Both the position numbers and the translations under genes were made by a program. Shown piece by piece: positions 43,267 to 52,044 of a stretch of DNA of 64,000 bases. The stretch is from the NCBI RefSeq assembly GCF_002899945.2, contig NZ_PPEG02000004.1, forward strand, positions 248,001-312,000, read 5' to 3'. The notes beneath the pieces are model-generated. The model did no database searches, was not told where the DNA came from, and saw nothing but the letters and a program-made list of their open reading frames with translations. Each line of letters begins with the position of its first letter. Positions within the stretch are counted from its first letter, which is position 1. The DNA comes from Chryseobacterium viscerum (GTDB lineage: Bacteria > Bacteroidota > Bacteroidia > Flavobacteriales > Weeksellaceae).

Positions 43267-43920
43267 TCAAACATCCAGCGCCATTACCAAAACACTTACT
43301 TTGTTATTCCCAGCATTTAAAATCTCCCATGCAATGGATGAAACCGTATTTCCTGTGGTAAAAACATCATCAATCAAAAGAATATGCTTTCCGGTAACAG
43401 GCTGAGTAACGGAAAAAGTATTGACAGCCTCCACTCTGTGTTTCTTATCCTTTAATGCTTGTGCTTTTGAATAATGGTTTCTCTTGATTAATTGATGATC
43501 AAAAGGGATTTTATAAAACTCAGATAAAGTCTCTGTGAATAAATGAAGCTGATTGTAGCCCCGTTCTTTTAATTTCTTGGGATGAAGGGGTACGCTTACC
43601 AAAAGGTCAGGTTTTTCGTCCTTAAAATCTAACCGTTCAACAGTCCAGTCTGCAAGAATCTTTCCTGTTTTTTTCCGGCTTCTGTATTTCAGTTCATGAA
43701 TAATCTGCCGGCTTAGGCTTTCCTCTTCAAACTGTATTAAAGCAAAAGTATTCTCAACAGGGAATAGTAATCTGCATTTTTCTTTAATCGGATTATTTTC
43801 AAAATAATCATAATGTGTAAAATGAATCTGGTTAAAACAAAGATCACATACCAAAAGTTCAGAGCCGATGATGGTGTTGCAGTGAACGCAACGATTGGGA
43901 AATAATAAGTCTAATATCAT
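43267..43920 (-). CDS. comF: ComF-family phosphoribosyltransferase
   Basis: 217 aa. N-terminal four-cysteine zinc motif (RCVHCNTIIGSELLVCDLC, residues 10-28), PRPP-type loop HILLIDDVFTTGNTVSS (about 178-194) and SVPLHPKKLKERGYNQ. ComF proteins are required for DNA uptake in competent bacteria. In Bacteroidota they occur singly as here. The upstream gene (44055) is 135 bases away on the same strand. Confidence 0.92.
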   Translation of the reverse strand: MILDLLFPNRCVHCNTIIGSELLVCDLCFNQIHFTHYDYFENNPIKEKCRLLFPVENTFALIQFEEESLSRQIIHELKYRSRKKTGKILADWTVERLDFKDEKPDLLVSVPLHPKKLKERGYNQLHLFTETLSEFYKIPFDHQLIKRNHYSKAQALKDKKHRVEAVNTFSVTQPVTGKHILLIDDVFTTGNTVSSIAWEILNAGNNKVSVLVMALDV

Positions 43921-44054
43921 GATTGTGTTTTGTACTAAAGATATAAAATAATAGTCAATTTTTGCTCTGCAAAATCAATAGCAAATAGATATCAATAGGA
44001 TAAAAAATTCACAAATGAACTGTACTGACTTTCACTCTTTAAGCGTTTTCCACA

Positions 44055-45533
44055 TTAATTTTCAAACCTCTTTCTGATCTTCTCAACAGAACTTTTCATA
44101 CTTAGGTTAAAATGTTCCTTTTCTAGTCTTACCGGTGGTGCTTGTCTTACTTCACAATCAGCAATACTGCAGGATTCACAGGTAACGCCTACATTGATGG
44201 TTTTTAAAGAAGGTGATTTTATAAAACTTATTTTCTTGATCGTTTGTGAATTCAACAAAATACCAAGACAGTAGCTTCTGTTGCTTCCATCCGAAAAAGG
44301 ATTCTTCTGTGAAGTGGAGATAACAAGATAGCTTATTCCCTGATCTTTGTAATGCGAAATCTGAGCATCCGTAAGGGTTTCATTTTCTTTTAAATAATCA
44401 ATGTTTTTTACTGCAATCCATCTTCTGCAGTAATGTTCGTTGGTGGCGTTGGCATGAGGAGCCTGCTGATGGTTCAGGTGCAGCTCTTTTAAAATCTGGA
44501 TTTTATCTGAGTTTTTCTTTTTTACCAGACATAAATAAAACAAATCCTTAATTCCCATTTCCGCCGAAAGAATATTGGTAAGGCGGTAATAAAAAGTTTC
44601 AGGGGAATGGGTAAAGCTGTTGATGAGATTTTCGAAGTTTTCCGGTTCCCATGTATTTTGCTGAAAAAATTCTGATGCTTTTTCAATGACGGGTTCTTTT
44701 GAAATTAATAAAGCACCTGCAAAATACGAAGCATAGAAGTTATTCAGAATCTCTTCAAAACTTCCAAAGTCAAGCCATGAATAGGTATTGGGACGGATTT
44801 TTAGTTCCAGAACATTGAATCCGATTTCTTTAGCAAGGATAAACGTTTTCTGATCCTTTTCCAGTTTTTGATTCAGCAGTAATAATTTTTTCTCTGGAAT
44901 AAAAAGTGAACGAAGATTATCCAGAGTTCCATATTTTTCAAAATCTTCAGATTGAATGGTGTAACTGAACTTTTCGGTAAGAATTTTCTCTAGAATATCA
45001 GACTTTAAATTTTTCCCGATTTGTAACTGATTTTCCTTGGTGAAGAGACTTACTTTTTCCTCAATTTCAGGGAAATAATTGTCATACAATTCCTGAAAGG
45101 ATCTTAAAACGGCGAAATAAAACCTTTCCTTTCCAAGATTATAATTCTGGGAGATTTCGATCAGCGCATTGATGAAAGCGGTTACCTTTTTGGGAGCATC
45201 ACTGATAATGCTGATGAGGTTGTTCTTATTAATCCCAAAAAGTTCCAGCGGAACTTCTTTAAAGAAATCCGACTGTAGGATTTCATTAAAAGGAGCAAGA
45301 CTTTTATCAAGCTTAGTAGAAACAAGATCGTCAAAAGTACAGTTCAGAGCTTCAGAAAGCTGAATGATCTTATCATGCTTCGGATATTTTTTTCCGTTCT
45401 CAATTTCATTAAGGTAAGATTTTGATAACCCTGTCTTTACGGCAAGATCTTGCAGAGACCAGTTTTTCTTTTGTCTCTGCTGTTTCAGTTTTAGTCCGAA
45501 AACTGTTTTGATAAAGTCACTTTCTGAATTCAT
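44055..45533 (-). CDS. Short-chain fatty acyl transcriptional regulator (RamB/ScfR-like)
   Basis: 492 aa. HTH of XRE type at the N-terminus (GLKLKQQRQKKNWSLQDLAVKTGLSKSYLNEIENGKKYP), an ImmA/IrrE-like or ligand-binding middle, and the C-terminal short-chain fatty acyl regulator domain with a cysteine cluster (GVTCESCSIADCEVRQAPPVRLEKEHF). Such regulators (RamB, MccR types) sense acetyl- or propionyl-CoA and control acetate use. It is divergent from aceB with a 127-base spacer holding two palindromes, so it very likely controls the glyoxylate-shunt genes. Confidence 0.88.
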   Translation of the reverse strand: MNSESDFIKTVFGLKLKQQRQKKNWSLQDLAVKTGLSKSYLNEIENGKKYPKHDKIIQLSEALNCTFDDLVSTKLDKSLAPFNEILQSDFFKEVPLELFGINKNNLISIISDAPKKVTAFINALIEISQNYNLGKERFYFAVLRSFQELYDNYFPEIEEKVSLFTKENQLQIGKNLKSDILEKILTEKFSYTIQSEDFEKYGTLDNLRSLFIPEKKLLLLNQKLEKDQKTFILAKEIGFNVLELKIRPNTYSWLDFGSFEEILNNFYASYFAGALLISKEPVIEKASEFFQQNTWEPENFENLINSFTHSPETFYYRLTNILSAEMGIKDLFYLCLVKKKNSDKIQILKELHLNHQQAPHANATNEHYCRRWIAVKNIDYLKENETLTDAQISHYKDQGISYLVISTSQKNPFSDGSNRSYCLGILLNSQTIKKISFIKSPSLKTINVGVTCESCSIADCEVRQAPPVRLEKEHFNLSMKSSVEKIRKRFEN

Positions 45534-45554
45534 TACTCAAATATAAATAATTAG

Positions 45555-45570
45555 ATGCGATTATTCGCAT
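45555..45570. promoter_or_regulatory. Candidate operator 1 (ATGCGA-N4-TCGCAT)
   Basis: Inverted repeat of 6-bp arms with 4-base spacer. It lies 22 bases upstream of the regulator start and 90 upstream of aceB. The half site TGCGA resembles GCGAA in operator 2; likely bound by the adjacent HTH regulator. Confidence 0.5.
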
Positions 45571-45590
45571 AATAAATTTTAAATAAATTT

Positions 45591-45604
45591 AGCGAACGTT
45601 CGCT
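45591..45604. promoter_or_regulatory. Candidate operator 2 (AGCGAACGTTCGCT)
   Basis: Perfect 14-base palindrome about 20 bases upstream of the -7 element of aceB, in the -33 region, so binding there would block aceB transcription. Confidence 0.6.
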
Positions 45605-45624
45605 ATTTTATGAAAGTTTTTATA

Positions 45625-45632
45625 TATGTTTG
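45625..45632 (+). promoter_or_regulatory. Predicted -7 element of aceB
   Basis: TATGTTTG matches TAnnTTTG and precedes the ATG at 45661 by 28 bases. It supports that start, since the in-frame ATG at 45610 lies upstream of the promoter. Confidence 0.55.
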
Positions 45633-45660
45633 TAATATCAAATCACAAAATCAATATGTT

Positions 45661-47235
45661 ATGGAAACTAAGACTCAAATAAAAATAAAAGCACAGAAAC
45701 AGTTTGAAGCAGTTTTTACTCCGGATTTGGTAGATTTTCTGATTGCCCTTCATCAGAATTTCAATCATCAGAGACTTGAACTTTTAGAAGAAAGGAAAAA
45801 AACACAGGAGAAATTTGATGCAGGAAATCTTCCTGAGTTTTTGAAAGAAACAGAAGAGATCCGAAATGGAAGTTGGATATGCGCACCGCTGCCTGAAGAT
45901 TTGCTGGACAGGAGAGTGGAAATTACCGGACCTGTTGATCGTAAGATGATTATTAATGCTTTGAATTCAGGAGCTTCTACATTCATGGCAGACTTTGAAG
46001 ACAGCAGTTCGCCGGTATGGGAAAACTGTATTGAGGGACAAATTAATCTTTCTGATGCGATTAACCGGACTATTGATTTTGTTAACGAAAAAGGAAAAGC
46101 TTATACGCTTAATAATAAGACGGCTGTTTTGCAGATTCGGCCAAGAGGGCTTCATCTTCCGGAAAAGCATATAGAAATCAATGGAGAAAAAGCTTCCGGC
46201 TCGTTAATCGATTTTGGAATTTATTTCTTCAGAAATGCAAAGCAACTTTTAGAAAAAGGAAGTGGTCCTTATTTCTATCTTCCGAAACTGGAACATTATA
46301 AAGAAGCTCGTTGGTGGAATGAAGTTTTTGTTTTTGCCCAAAACTATCTGGGAATTCAGGAGGGAACCATTAAGGCTACTGTTTTAATAGAAACCATTAC
46401 GGCTTCATTTCAGATTGATGAGATTTTATTTGAATTACAAGAACATAGTGCCGGGCTCAACTGTGGCAGATGGGATTATATTTTTTCCTACATCAAAAAA
46501 TTCAGAAATCTCACTGAATTTATCGTTCCGGACAGAGATCAGGTAACGATGACATCTCCTTTCATGAGTGCTTATTCAAAAAGAGTCATCGAAATATGTC
46601 ATAAAAGAAATGTGCATGCTATCGGCGGAATGGCCGCGCAAATCCCGGTAAAAGACGATGAAGAGGCCAACAACAAAGCTTTTGAAAAAGTACGAAATGA
46701 TAAGGAACGTGAAGTGAAAAACGGTCATGACGGAACCTGGGTGGCACATCCTGCATTAGTAGCTGTGGCTAAAGAAGTTTTTGACCAGCACATGTCTTCA
46801 AAAAATCAAATTGATAAAAAATTCGAATACCATATAAAGGAAAGTGACCTGCTGGAAATTCCAAAAGGAGATATTACCGAAAAAGGAGTCAGAAAAAACA
46901 TCAATGTAGGAATTCTTTACCTTGAAAGCTGGCTGATGGGAACGGGTGCTGCCGCCATTTATAACCTGATGGAAGATGCCGCGACTGCAGAGATCTCAAG
47001 AACACAGATCTGGCAATGGCTGAAAAATGAAGCGGTGTTAAGTGATGACAGAACATTAACCCGCAATATGATTTTGCAGTGGGAAAAAGAAGAAATGGAC
47101 AATATTGAAACATACGTAGGAGAAACCCGCTTCAAAAATGGAAAATTCAACCTTGCCAAAGAACTTTTTAATGAACTGATTTTCTCTGCAAACTTTGAAG
47201 AATTTCTAACCCTTAAAGCCTATCCTTTTATTTAG
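45661..47235 (+). CDS. aceB: Malate synthase A
   Basis: 524 aa from the ATG at 45661 (METKTQIKIKAQKQF); the in-frame ATG at 45610 adds 17 residues and is upstream of the predicted promoter. Condenses glyoxylate with acetyl-CoA to malate in the glyoxylate shunt. Typical motifs: FMADFEDSSSPVWEN, the metal/substrate segment ATVLIETITASFQIDEILFEL, LNCGRWDYIFSYIKKF, VTMTSPFMSAYSKRV and GGMAAQIPVK, and DGTWVAHPALV. Length fits MS-A. Cotranscribed or coregulated with aceA downstream (109-base gap). Confidence 0.96.
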   Translation: METKTQIKIKAQKQFEAVFTPDLVDFLIALHQNFNHQRLELLEERKKTQEKFDAGNLPEFLKETEEIRNGSWICAPLPEDLLDRRVEITGPVDRKMIINALNSGASTFMADFEDSSSPVWENCIEGQINLSDAINRTIDFVNEKGKAYTLNNKTAVLQIRPRGLHLPEKHIEINGEKASGSLIDFGIYFFRNAKQLLEKGSGPYFYLPKLEHYKEARWWNEVFVFAQNYLGIQEGTIKATVLIETITASFQIDEILFELQEHSAGLNCGRWDYIFSYIKKFRNLTEFIVPDRDQVTMTSPFMSAYSKRVIEICHKRNVHAIGGMAAQIPVKDDEEANNKAFEKVRNDKEREVKNGHDGTWVAHPALVAVAKEVFDQHMSSKNQIDKKFEYHIKESDLLEIPKGDITEKGVRKNINVGILYLESWLMGTGAAAIYNLMEDAATAEISRTQIWQWLKNEAVLSDDRTLTRNMILQWEKEEMDNIETYVGETRFKNGKFNLAKELFNELIFSANFEEFLTLKAYPFI

Positions 47236-47340
47236 TCTGAGAGTAAGAGAGTGGGAGTGTCTGAAATTTTGAACGTCACATCCCTTACCTCGAATCTCGA
47301 AACCCGTATCTCAAAACCCTAATCTAAACAAAATCCAAAT
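47236..47340. repeat. Low-complexity intergenic repeat between aceB and aceA
   Basis: GAGAGTAAGAGAGTGGGAGTGTCTG followed by CCTCGAATCTCGAAACCCGTATCTC-like words, a copy of the repeat at 43120-43266. It lies between aceB and aceA and may not block their cotranscription. Confidence 0.5.
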
Positions 47341-47343
47341 ATT

Positions 47344-48624
47344 ATGAAAACAAGACAAGAACAAATCCAGGCTATAGAGCAAGATTGGCTGACAAACCCA
47401 CGCTGGAATGGTATTAAAAGACCCTATGCAGCAGAAGAAGTTTTAAAACTTCGTGGTTCGTATACCATAGATTATACGATTGCTACAGAAATGTCCAAAA
47501 AATTCTGGAATAAATTAAATAACCAGGATTATGTAGCAGGGCTTGGCGCTCTCACAGGCAATCAGGCGGTGCAGGAAGTAGATGCCGGGCTGGAGGCTAT
47601 TTATCTTTCAGGATGGCAGGTGGCTGCAGATGCCAATTTATCTGGAGAAATGTATCCGGATCAGTCGTTGTATCCTGCGAATTCAGTGCCTTCTGTAGTG
47701 AAGAAAATTAATAATGCGTTACTGAGAGCAGATCAGGTACAGTCTGTGAGTGGAGCTGGGAATAAAGAATATCTGGTGCCAATTATTGCAGATGCAGAAG
47801 CTGGTTTTGGAGGTAATCTGAATGCTTTTGAACTGATGAAGCAAATGATTGAAGCAGGAGCAGCTGCCGTACACTTTGAAGATCAGCTTTCTTCTGCAAA
47901 AAAATGCGGACACCTAGGTGGAAAAGTATTGGTGCCTACTCAGGAAGCCATTAATAAATTGATTGCAGCACGTCTTGCTGCCGATGTATTGGGTGTTCCG
48001 AGTCTTATTATTGCAAGAACGGATGCGGATGCTGCAGATCTACTGACTTCTGATATTGATGACAGAGATAAAAAATTCGTAACAGGAGAAAGAACTTCTG
48101 AAGGATTTTATGTGGTAAGAAATGGAGTAGAACAGGGGATCGACAGAGGTTTGTCGTATGCTCCTTATGCAGACCTGATCTGGATGGAAACCTCAAATCC
48201 TGATCTGGAACAGGCAAGAAAATTTGCAGAAGGAATTCATGCAAAGTTCCCGGGTAAAATGCTTGCGTATAACTGTTCCCCTTCATTTAACTGGGCGGCA
48301 AGGTTGAGCGTAGAGGAAATGTCTACTTTCAGAGAAGAGCTGGCTAAAATGGGATACAAATTCCAGTTTATTACGCTGGCAGGATTCCATGCTTTGAATA
48401 CAGCGATGTTTGAATTGGCTTTAGCCTATAAAGAAAGAGGAATGGCCGGATATTCAGAACTGCAGGAGCGTGAGTTTGCTTTGCAGCAGAAAGGATTTCG
48501 AGCGGTGAAGCACCAGTCTTTTGTAGGAACGGGATATTTTGATGAAGTACAGAATGTTGTTACGAACGGCTCTTCAGCTACTGTAGCGATGAAGGATTCT
48601 ACAGAAACCGCACAATTCCATTAG
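47344..48624 (+). CDS. aceA: Isocitrate lyase
   Basis: 426 aa. Cleaves isocitrate to succinate and glyoxylate. Active-site signature [18 protein letters not shown] (KKCGH, catalytic Cys about 186), [17 protein letters not shown], and [52 protein letters not shown]. With aceB it completes the glyoxylate shunt for growth on acetate and fatty acids. The C-terminal codons and trailer are repeated downstream at 49107. Confidence 0.97.
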   Translation: MKTRQEQIQAIEQDWLTNPRWNGIKRPYAAEEVLKLRGSYTIDYTIATEMSKKFWNKLNNQDYVAGLGALTGNQAVQEVDAGLEAIYLSGWQVAADANLSGEMYPDQSLYPANSVPSVVKKINNALLRADQVQSVSGAGNKEYLVPIIADAEAGFGGNLNAFELMKQMIEAGAAAVHFEDQLSSAKKCGHLGGKVLVPTQEAINKLIAARLAADVLGVPSLIIARTDADAADLLTSDIDDRDKKFVTGERTSEGFYVVRNGVEQGIDRGLSYAPYADLIWMETSNPDLEQARKFAEGIHAKFPGKMLAYNCSPSFNWAARLSVEEMSTFREELAKMGYKFQFITLAGFHALNTAMFELALAYKERGMAGYSELQEREFALQQKGFRAVKHQSFVGTGYFDEVQNVVTNGSSATVAMKDSTETAQFH

Positions 48625-48656
48625 TCATTTTTTTTCTATTTTTTTGATGTTAATTA

Positions 48657-48688
48657 AAACCCTTTCTTAATTTTTTGAGAAAGGGTTT
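48657..48688 (+). terminator. Terminator after aceA
   Basis: Stem AAACCCTTTCT (48657-48667) / AGAAAGGGTTT (48678-48688) with A/T loop, 33 bases after the stop. A degenerate copy of it exists at about 49193-49219 in the duplicated aceA end. Confidence 0.75.
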
Positions 48689-48738
48689 AATGATAAAGAA
48701 GCTTATTTTGTAATACTCTGATAATTCATCCAATTAAT

Positions 48739-49029
48739 TTAAGATAGATTGTCTATTGAGTAGTTTTTACTTCTTTTCAATAAACTACTCGACAAAACTC
48801 CATAAACAGCAATATTATGAGCAGAAAGCTCACGAACAATTTCAGGAATTGCCTGATTGTTAATTTTACAAGTTATTCCGAATTCCTGTTCCAGCATCAA
48901 TGTGTTCTCACCCTCAATTTGCTGAATAATTTTTCTCAGTTTACTTATTTCAGAAGGATATACTTCAAAATAAACAAAATATTTTGAATCAGAATATTCC
49001 AATGGGGTGCCTGTATTTTGTTTTTCCAT
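48739..49029 (-). CDS. Hypothetical small protein
   Basis: 96 aa from the ATG at 49029 (MEKQNTGTPLEYSDSKYFVYFEVYP); upstream in-frame ATG at 49047 adds six residues. No family recognised. The pattern of alternating strands and helices (YFVYFEVYPSEISKLRKII, NNQAIPEIVRELSAHNIAVYGVLSS) suggests an ACT-like or ferredoxin-like fold; not certain. It lies between aceA and the duplicated aceA 3' end, so its presence may be linked to the event that made the duplication. Confidence 0.6.
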   Translation of the reverse strand: MEKQNTGTPLEYSDSKYFVYFEVYPSEISKLRKIIQQIEGENTLMLEQEFGITCKINNQAIPEIVRELSAHNIAVYGVLSSSLLKRSKNYSIDNLS

Positions 49030-49106
49030 AAGTTTAGATATTATCAATCAAATATATGTAGAGTTTTCAACTTATATACTAGAAGTATTCTTATTATAAA
49101 CATCCT

Positions 49107-49225
49107 TCTGCTGCCTTAGCCATGAAAGATTCTACGGAAACCGCACAATTTCATTAGTCATTTTTTTTCCATATTTTTTTTGATATTAAACCTTTCTCAG
49201 CTTTTTGGGGAAGGTTTTAATATCA
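49107..49225 (+). repeat. Degenerate duplicate of the aceA 3' end and terminator
   Basis: Matches 48575-48690: codons for [14 protein letters not shown] (ATGAAAGATTCTACGGAAAC versus ATGAAGGATTCTACAGAAAC), then the same TAGTCATTTTTTTT trailer and a decayed terminator. It has no start of its own and is not a gene. The two copies flank the minus-strand gene 48739-49029. Confidence 0.8.
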
Positions 49226-49314
49226 TTAGGAATGATCCTTTTCTTGATAATCAAGCTATTTCTCGCCCTATTTAAGCTGAAAAAACACAGGTGATAATTA
49301 ATAGAAATTTGTAT

Positions 49315-49322
49315 TATATTTG
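49315..49322 (+). promoter_or_regulatory. Predicted -7 element of ompH
   Basis: TATATTTG fits TAnnTTTG, 46 bases upstream of the ATG at 49368. Confidence 0.5.
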
Positions 49323-49367
49323 GAAACGAAAAAAACAGAAGTTTTTTGAAAAAAATATATAAAAAAA

Positions 49368-49940
49368 ATGAACTTAACTAAGGTACTTTTTATTGCAGCG
49401 GGATTAACATTATCGGCAAATGCTGCAAATGCTCAACAGAAAATTGGAAGTGTGAACACGGAAGAAGTTTTTGCAAGTTTATCTGAAGTGAAAACGATAG
49501 GAGCAACTATTGATAGTTTTACGAAAACCAAGCAGACTGAAATTGAAAAACTGATCGCTGAATATCAGACTAAACTGAAAACAGCACAGGATAAAGAAAA
49601 AACATTAAGTGAGGCTAATAAAGAAGCTGTAACGAAAGAACTGATTGCTGCACAGACGGAATTACAGACTCTGGGTAAAAAAATTGAAGAAACAAGAGGA
49701 CAGGCTGCTAAGGATATTTCTAATAAACAGAATGAATTGCTTAGTCCATTACAGCAAAAGGTAAGAACTGCTATTTTTACGGTAGCTAAAGAAAAAAACC
49801 TGAGCTATGTATTTGATACAGCATCACAGGATAACAATAATCTTCTTTACACTGACGGAAGTGAGGACATCACAAGTCTTGTGAAAACTAAATTAGGAGG
49901 AACAACAACAGCTGCTAAACCTGCTGGAAAATCTAAATAA
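49368..49940 (+). CDS. OmpH/Skp-family periplasmic chaperone
   Basis: 190 aa with a signal peptide (MNLTKVLFIAAGLTLSANAANA, cleavage before QQ). The mature protein is a long coiled coil (EIEKLIAEYQTKLKTAQ, KELIAAQTELQTLGKKIEE) with IGSVNTEEVFASL at the start and NKQNELLSPLQQKVRTAI at the end, the Skp fold that holds unfolded outer-membrane proteins. The C-terminal tail GGTTTAAKPAGKSK is low complexity. Confidence 0.9.
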   Translation: MNLTKVLFIAAGLTLSANAANAQQKIGSVNTEEVFASLSEVKTIGATIDSFTKTKQTEIEKLIAEYQTKLKTAQDKEKTLSEANKEAVTKELIAAQTELQTLGKKIEETRGQAAKDISNKQNELLSPLQQKVRTAIFTVAKEKNLSYVFDTASQDNNNLLYTDGSEDITSLVKTKLGGTTTAAKPAGKSK

Positions 49941-49964
49941 GAACTTCAATATACTAAATATTGT

Positions 49965-49992
49965 AAACGGAATCAGGGATCTGAATCCGTTT
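49965..49992 (+). terminator. Terminator after ompH
   Basis: AAACGGAATCAG (49965-49976) pairs with CTGAATCCGTTT (49981-49992) with one mismatch and is followed by a T-tract. Confidence 0.8.
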
Positions 49993-50033
49993 TTTTATTT
50001 TAAAATGATAAATTTGAGTAAACTTTCAGGAGA

Positions 50034-50420
50034 ATGAATTTAATGTACGAAAAACAGATAAAGGTAACAGAAGAGCATATAGATCAGAACAATCATGTGA
50101 ATAATGTACAATATGTACATTGGGTAGAAGAAATAGCAGCAGAACATTGGGATCTTCTAAAACATCAAACCGAATATGTGAATGATGCCTGGATGCTTCT
50201 GGATCACCATATACAATACAAAAAACAGGTTTATCTGAATGATGTCATCACAGTAAGAACCTGTCCCATGAATCCTGAAGGGGCCAAACAGCCCAGAAAA
50301 GTAGAATTCTACTGCAATGATGAGCTGGTGGTAGATTCAAGTACCCTTTGGATTCTTTTTGATCCGGAAACCAAGAAGATCAAACGTCTGGAGAGCGACT
50401 GGCTGGAGAAATTTTTTTAA
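50034..50420 (+). CDS. Acyl-CoA thioesterase (4HBT hotdog family)
   Basis: 128 aa; ATG at 50034, with an in-frame ATG at 50043 also possible. The hotdog motif DQNNHVNNVQYVHWVEEIAAEHW at residues 18-40 carries the 4HBT pattern (D..NHVNN..Y). The rest (DHHIQYKKQVYLNDVITVRT) is typical. Hydrolyses acyl-CoA thioesters; substrate unknown. Confidence 0.88.
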   Translation: MNLMYEKQIKVTEEHIDQNNHVNNVQYVHWVEEIAAEHWDLLKHQTEYVNDAWMLLDHHIQYKKQVYLNDVITVRTCPMNPEGAKQPRKVEFYCNDELVVDSSTLWILFDPETKKIKRLESDWLEKFF

Positions 50421-50506
50421 ACAGATAAAATAATTAAAATCAGAGTATGGAATAGAGCTTTGGTTTTTATTTTAACGATATAATATTCAATCAAAAACTA
50501 AATAAC

Positions 50507-50949
50507 ATGAAACTCTTTTATTCACTGGCTATAGTCAGGAAAATCCTTACTGGTTTTCGGATGAAAAGGTGACAGACTCTAGCCAAAGTTAATCCTGGAA
50601 AAGCCAGATGGGAGCAACATACTATTCAATAAGTGGACAATATAAGCAGGCGTTGGAAAGTTGGGATACCACTTTTGGGAGCGTGAAAAAACTGAGTACT
50701 GCGGATAGTTTGAAATTTACAAAACTTATTCCTGTCAATGCCCAGGACTATATTTTAGAAAAAGCAGATCATGAAAAGGTGATCATTATCAATGAAGCTC
50801 CTCATAATGCCAGTCACCTCACAGACATCATTGAAATTATTACCTCTAAGGACAATCGTTTTTTAATCCTTGATAAAGGAAATTATGATATTGTCATGAA
50901 AGATAAAGAGTATAAAATTATTAACAGATTTGAAAAAACGATCAGATAA
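50507..50949 (+). pseudogene. Decayed gene: signal peptide and N-terminal part broken, short C-terminal fragment open
   Basis: An ATG at 50507 starts a signal-like peptide (MKLFYSLAIV). The frame that continues into the open fragment at 50608-50949 is offset from it and contains a TAA (in the sequence CAAAGTTAATCC) just before 50608. Read in that frame, the sequence gives GYSQENPYWFSDEKVTDSS, and downstream GATYYSISGQYKQALESW, EKADHEKVIIINEAPHNASHLTDII. The motif INEAPHN resembles a Chryseobacterium lipoprotein-like family with INEAHHNPRH that I recall. Interpretation: pseudogene by frameshift and stop; the short ATG frame is probably not functional. Confidence 0.6.
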
Positions 50950-51000
50950 TATTTGCAAAGTTATAAGTGGATTTGAAATAGATGGACTGAAAAGCACGAA

Positions 51001-51387
51001 ATGAAAAATAAATTAAGAAAAATAGTCATTGATAATAAGGAATATCTGTACATCGTTACAGATCAATTTCATTTTGAGACAGACACTAATACTTTGACAT
51101 TGAAAGTCTTTTTAAGCGGCCAGAAAAAAACACCTTTGATCATTCAGTTTGTAACGGTTGAGTATTATATCATCGGACAGCCTTTAAAATCAGGGATTAA
51201 ACTAAAAAATAAAATAACTGATTCTGAGGATGTAATAAATCTTAATGAACCCAAATACATAAGACAGCTTATTTTGCAGGGCATAAAAAATGGATGGTCT
51301 GGTACAAATCCAATTGAAATACAGGACGGACTCATCTATTTGAATGAAATGGGCTTTGAAACAGATGAATTAAGTCCCGGAAAATAA
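51001..51387 (+). CDS. Hypothetical protein
   Basis: 128 aa, starting MKNKLRKIVIDNKEYLYIVTDQ. Not recognised. Predominantly beta (YLYIVTDQFHFE, LTLKVFLSG, PLIIQFVTVEYYIIGQ) with a helical C-terminal NEPKYIRQLILQGIKNGW. It lies 51 bases after the decayed gene and has intact coding features. Function unknown. Confidence 0.65.
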   Translation: MKNKLRKIVIDNKEYLYIVTDQFHFETDTNTLTLKVFLSGQKKTPLIIQFVTVEYYIIGQPLKSGIKLKNKITDSEDVINLNEPKYIRQLILQGIKNGWSGTNPIEIQDGLIYLNEMGFETDELSPGK

Positions 51388-51562
51388 TAGATTAACATAA
51401 TAGTACCAATAATTATGAATAAGTGTTTGCTCAACCTCTTATTCATTCTATCTTACAACGCAATCAACGTTGATGATAATGTAACCATCAAAATCGACTA
51501 AAAAGAATAGGTAAATATCACCGTAATAGAAACAGTCTTTTCTGTGTTAAGCGGTTTTGTCA

Positions 51563-51570
51563 TATCTTTG
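51563..51570 (+). promoter_or_regulatory. Predicted -7 element immediately before queD
   Basis: TATCTTTG lies 4 bases before the ATG at 51575. With the usual -7 position this predicts transcription starting at or next to the ATG (a leaderless or near-leaderless mRNA). Confidence 0.55.
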
Positions 51571-51574
51571 CACT

Positions 51575-52021
51575 ATGATACGTATTACAAAAATTTTTAC
51601 ATTCGAAACTGCTCACGTGCTTTACAACTACGATGGGAAATGTAAAAATATGCATGGACACTCCTACAAGCTGTTTGTGACAGTGAAAGGAAAACCGATC
51701 AATGATATTGAAAATCCTAAAAATGGAATGGTGGTAGATTTCGGAGATATCAAAAGTATCGTAAAATCTGAGATCGTAGATGTATGGGACCATTCGGTTC
51801 TTGTCAATGCACTGTCTCCACACAAAGAACTGGGAGATGATCTTGAACAGAAAGGACATAAAGTAATCTACTGCAGCTTCCAGCCAACTTGTGAAAACAT
51901 GCTGTATGCTATTGCTGCGAAAGTTAAATCAAAACTTCCTGATGGAATTTCTTTAGCTTATCTTAAACTTCATGAGACAGAAAACTCTTATGGAGAATGG
52001 TTTGCAGAAGATAATCAATAA
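51575..52021 (+). CDS. queD: 6-carboxytetrahydropterin synthase QueD-like
   Basis: 148 aa from the ATG at 51575 (MIRITKIFTFETAHVL); an in-frame ATG at 51557 is upstream of the promoter. Zinc ligands: His in FETAHVL and MHGHSY. Cys in KCKNMHGHSY is the usual catalytic cysteine. Further EVVDFGD-like GMVVDFGDIK, WDHSVL and KLHETENSY. Family acts in queuosine (QueD) or pterin synthesis. lpxH-like gene follows after 23 bases. Confidence 0.92.
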   Translation: MIRITKIFTFETAHVLYNYDGKCKNMHGHSYKLFVTVKGKPINDIENPKNGMVVDFGDIKSIVKSEIVDVWDHSVLVNALSPHKELGDDLEQKGHKVIYCSFQPTCENMLYAIAAKVKSKLPDGISLAYLKLHETENSYGEWFAEDNQ

Positions 52022-52044
52022 TTATATCCCACAAAACTCAGAAG

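Noticed and set aside
51415..51501. 28-codon frame (MNKCLLNLLFILSYNAINVDD)
   Set aside because: Signal-like beginning but too short, no conservation known; may be a remnant of a larger gene. Left unannotated.
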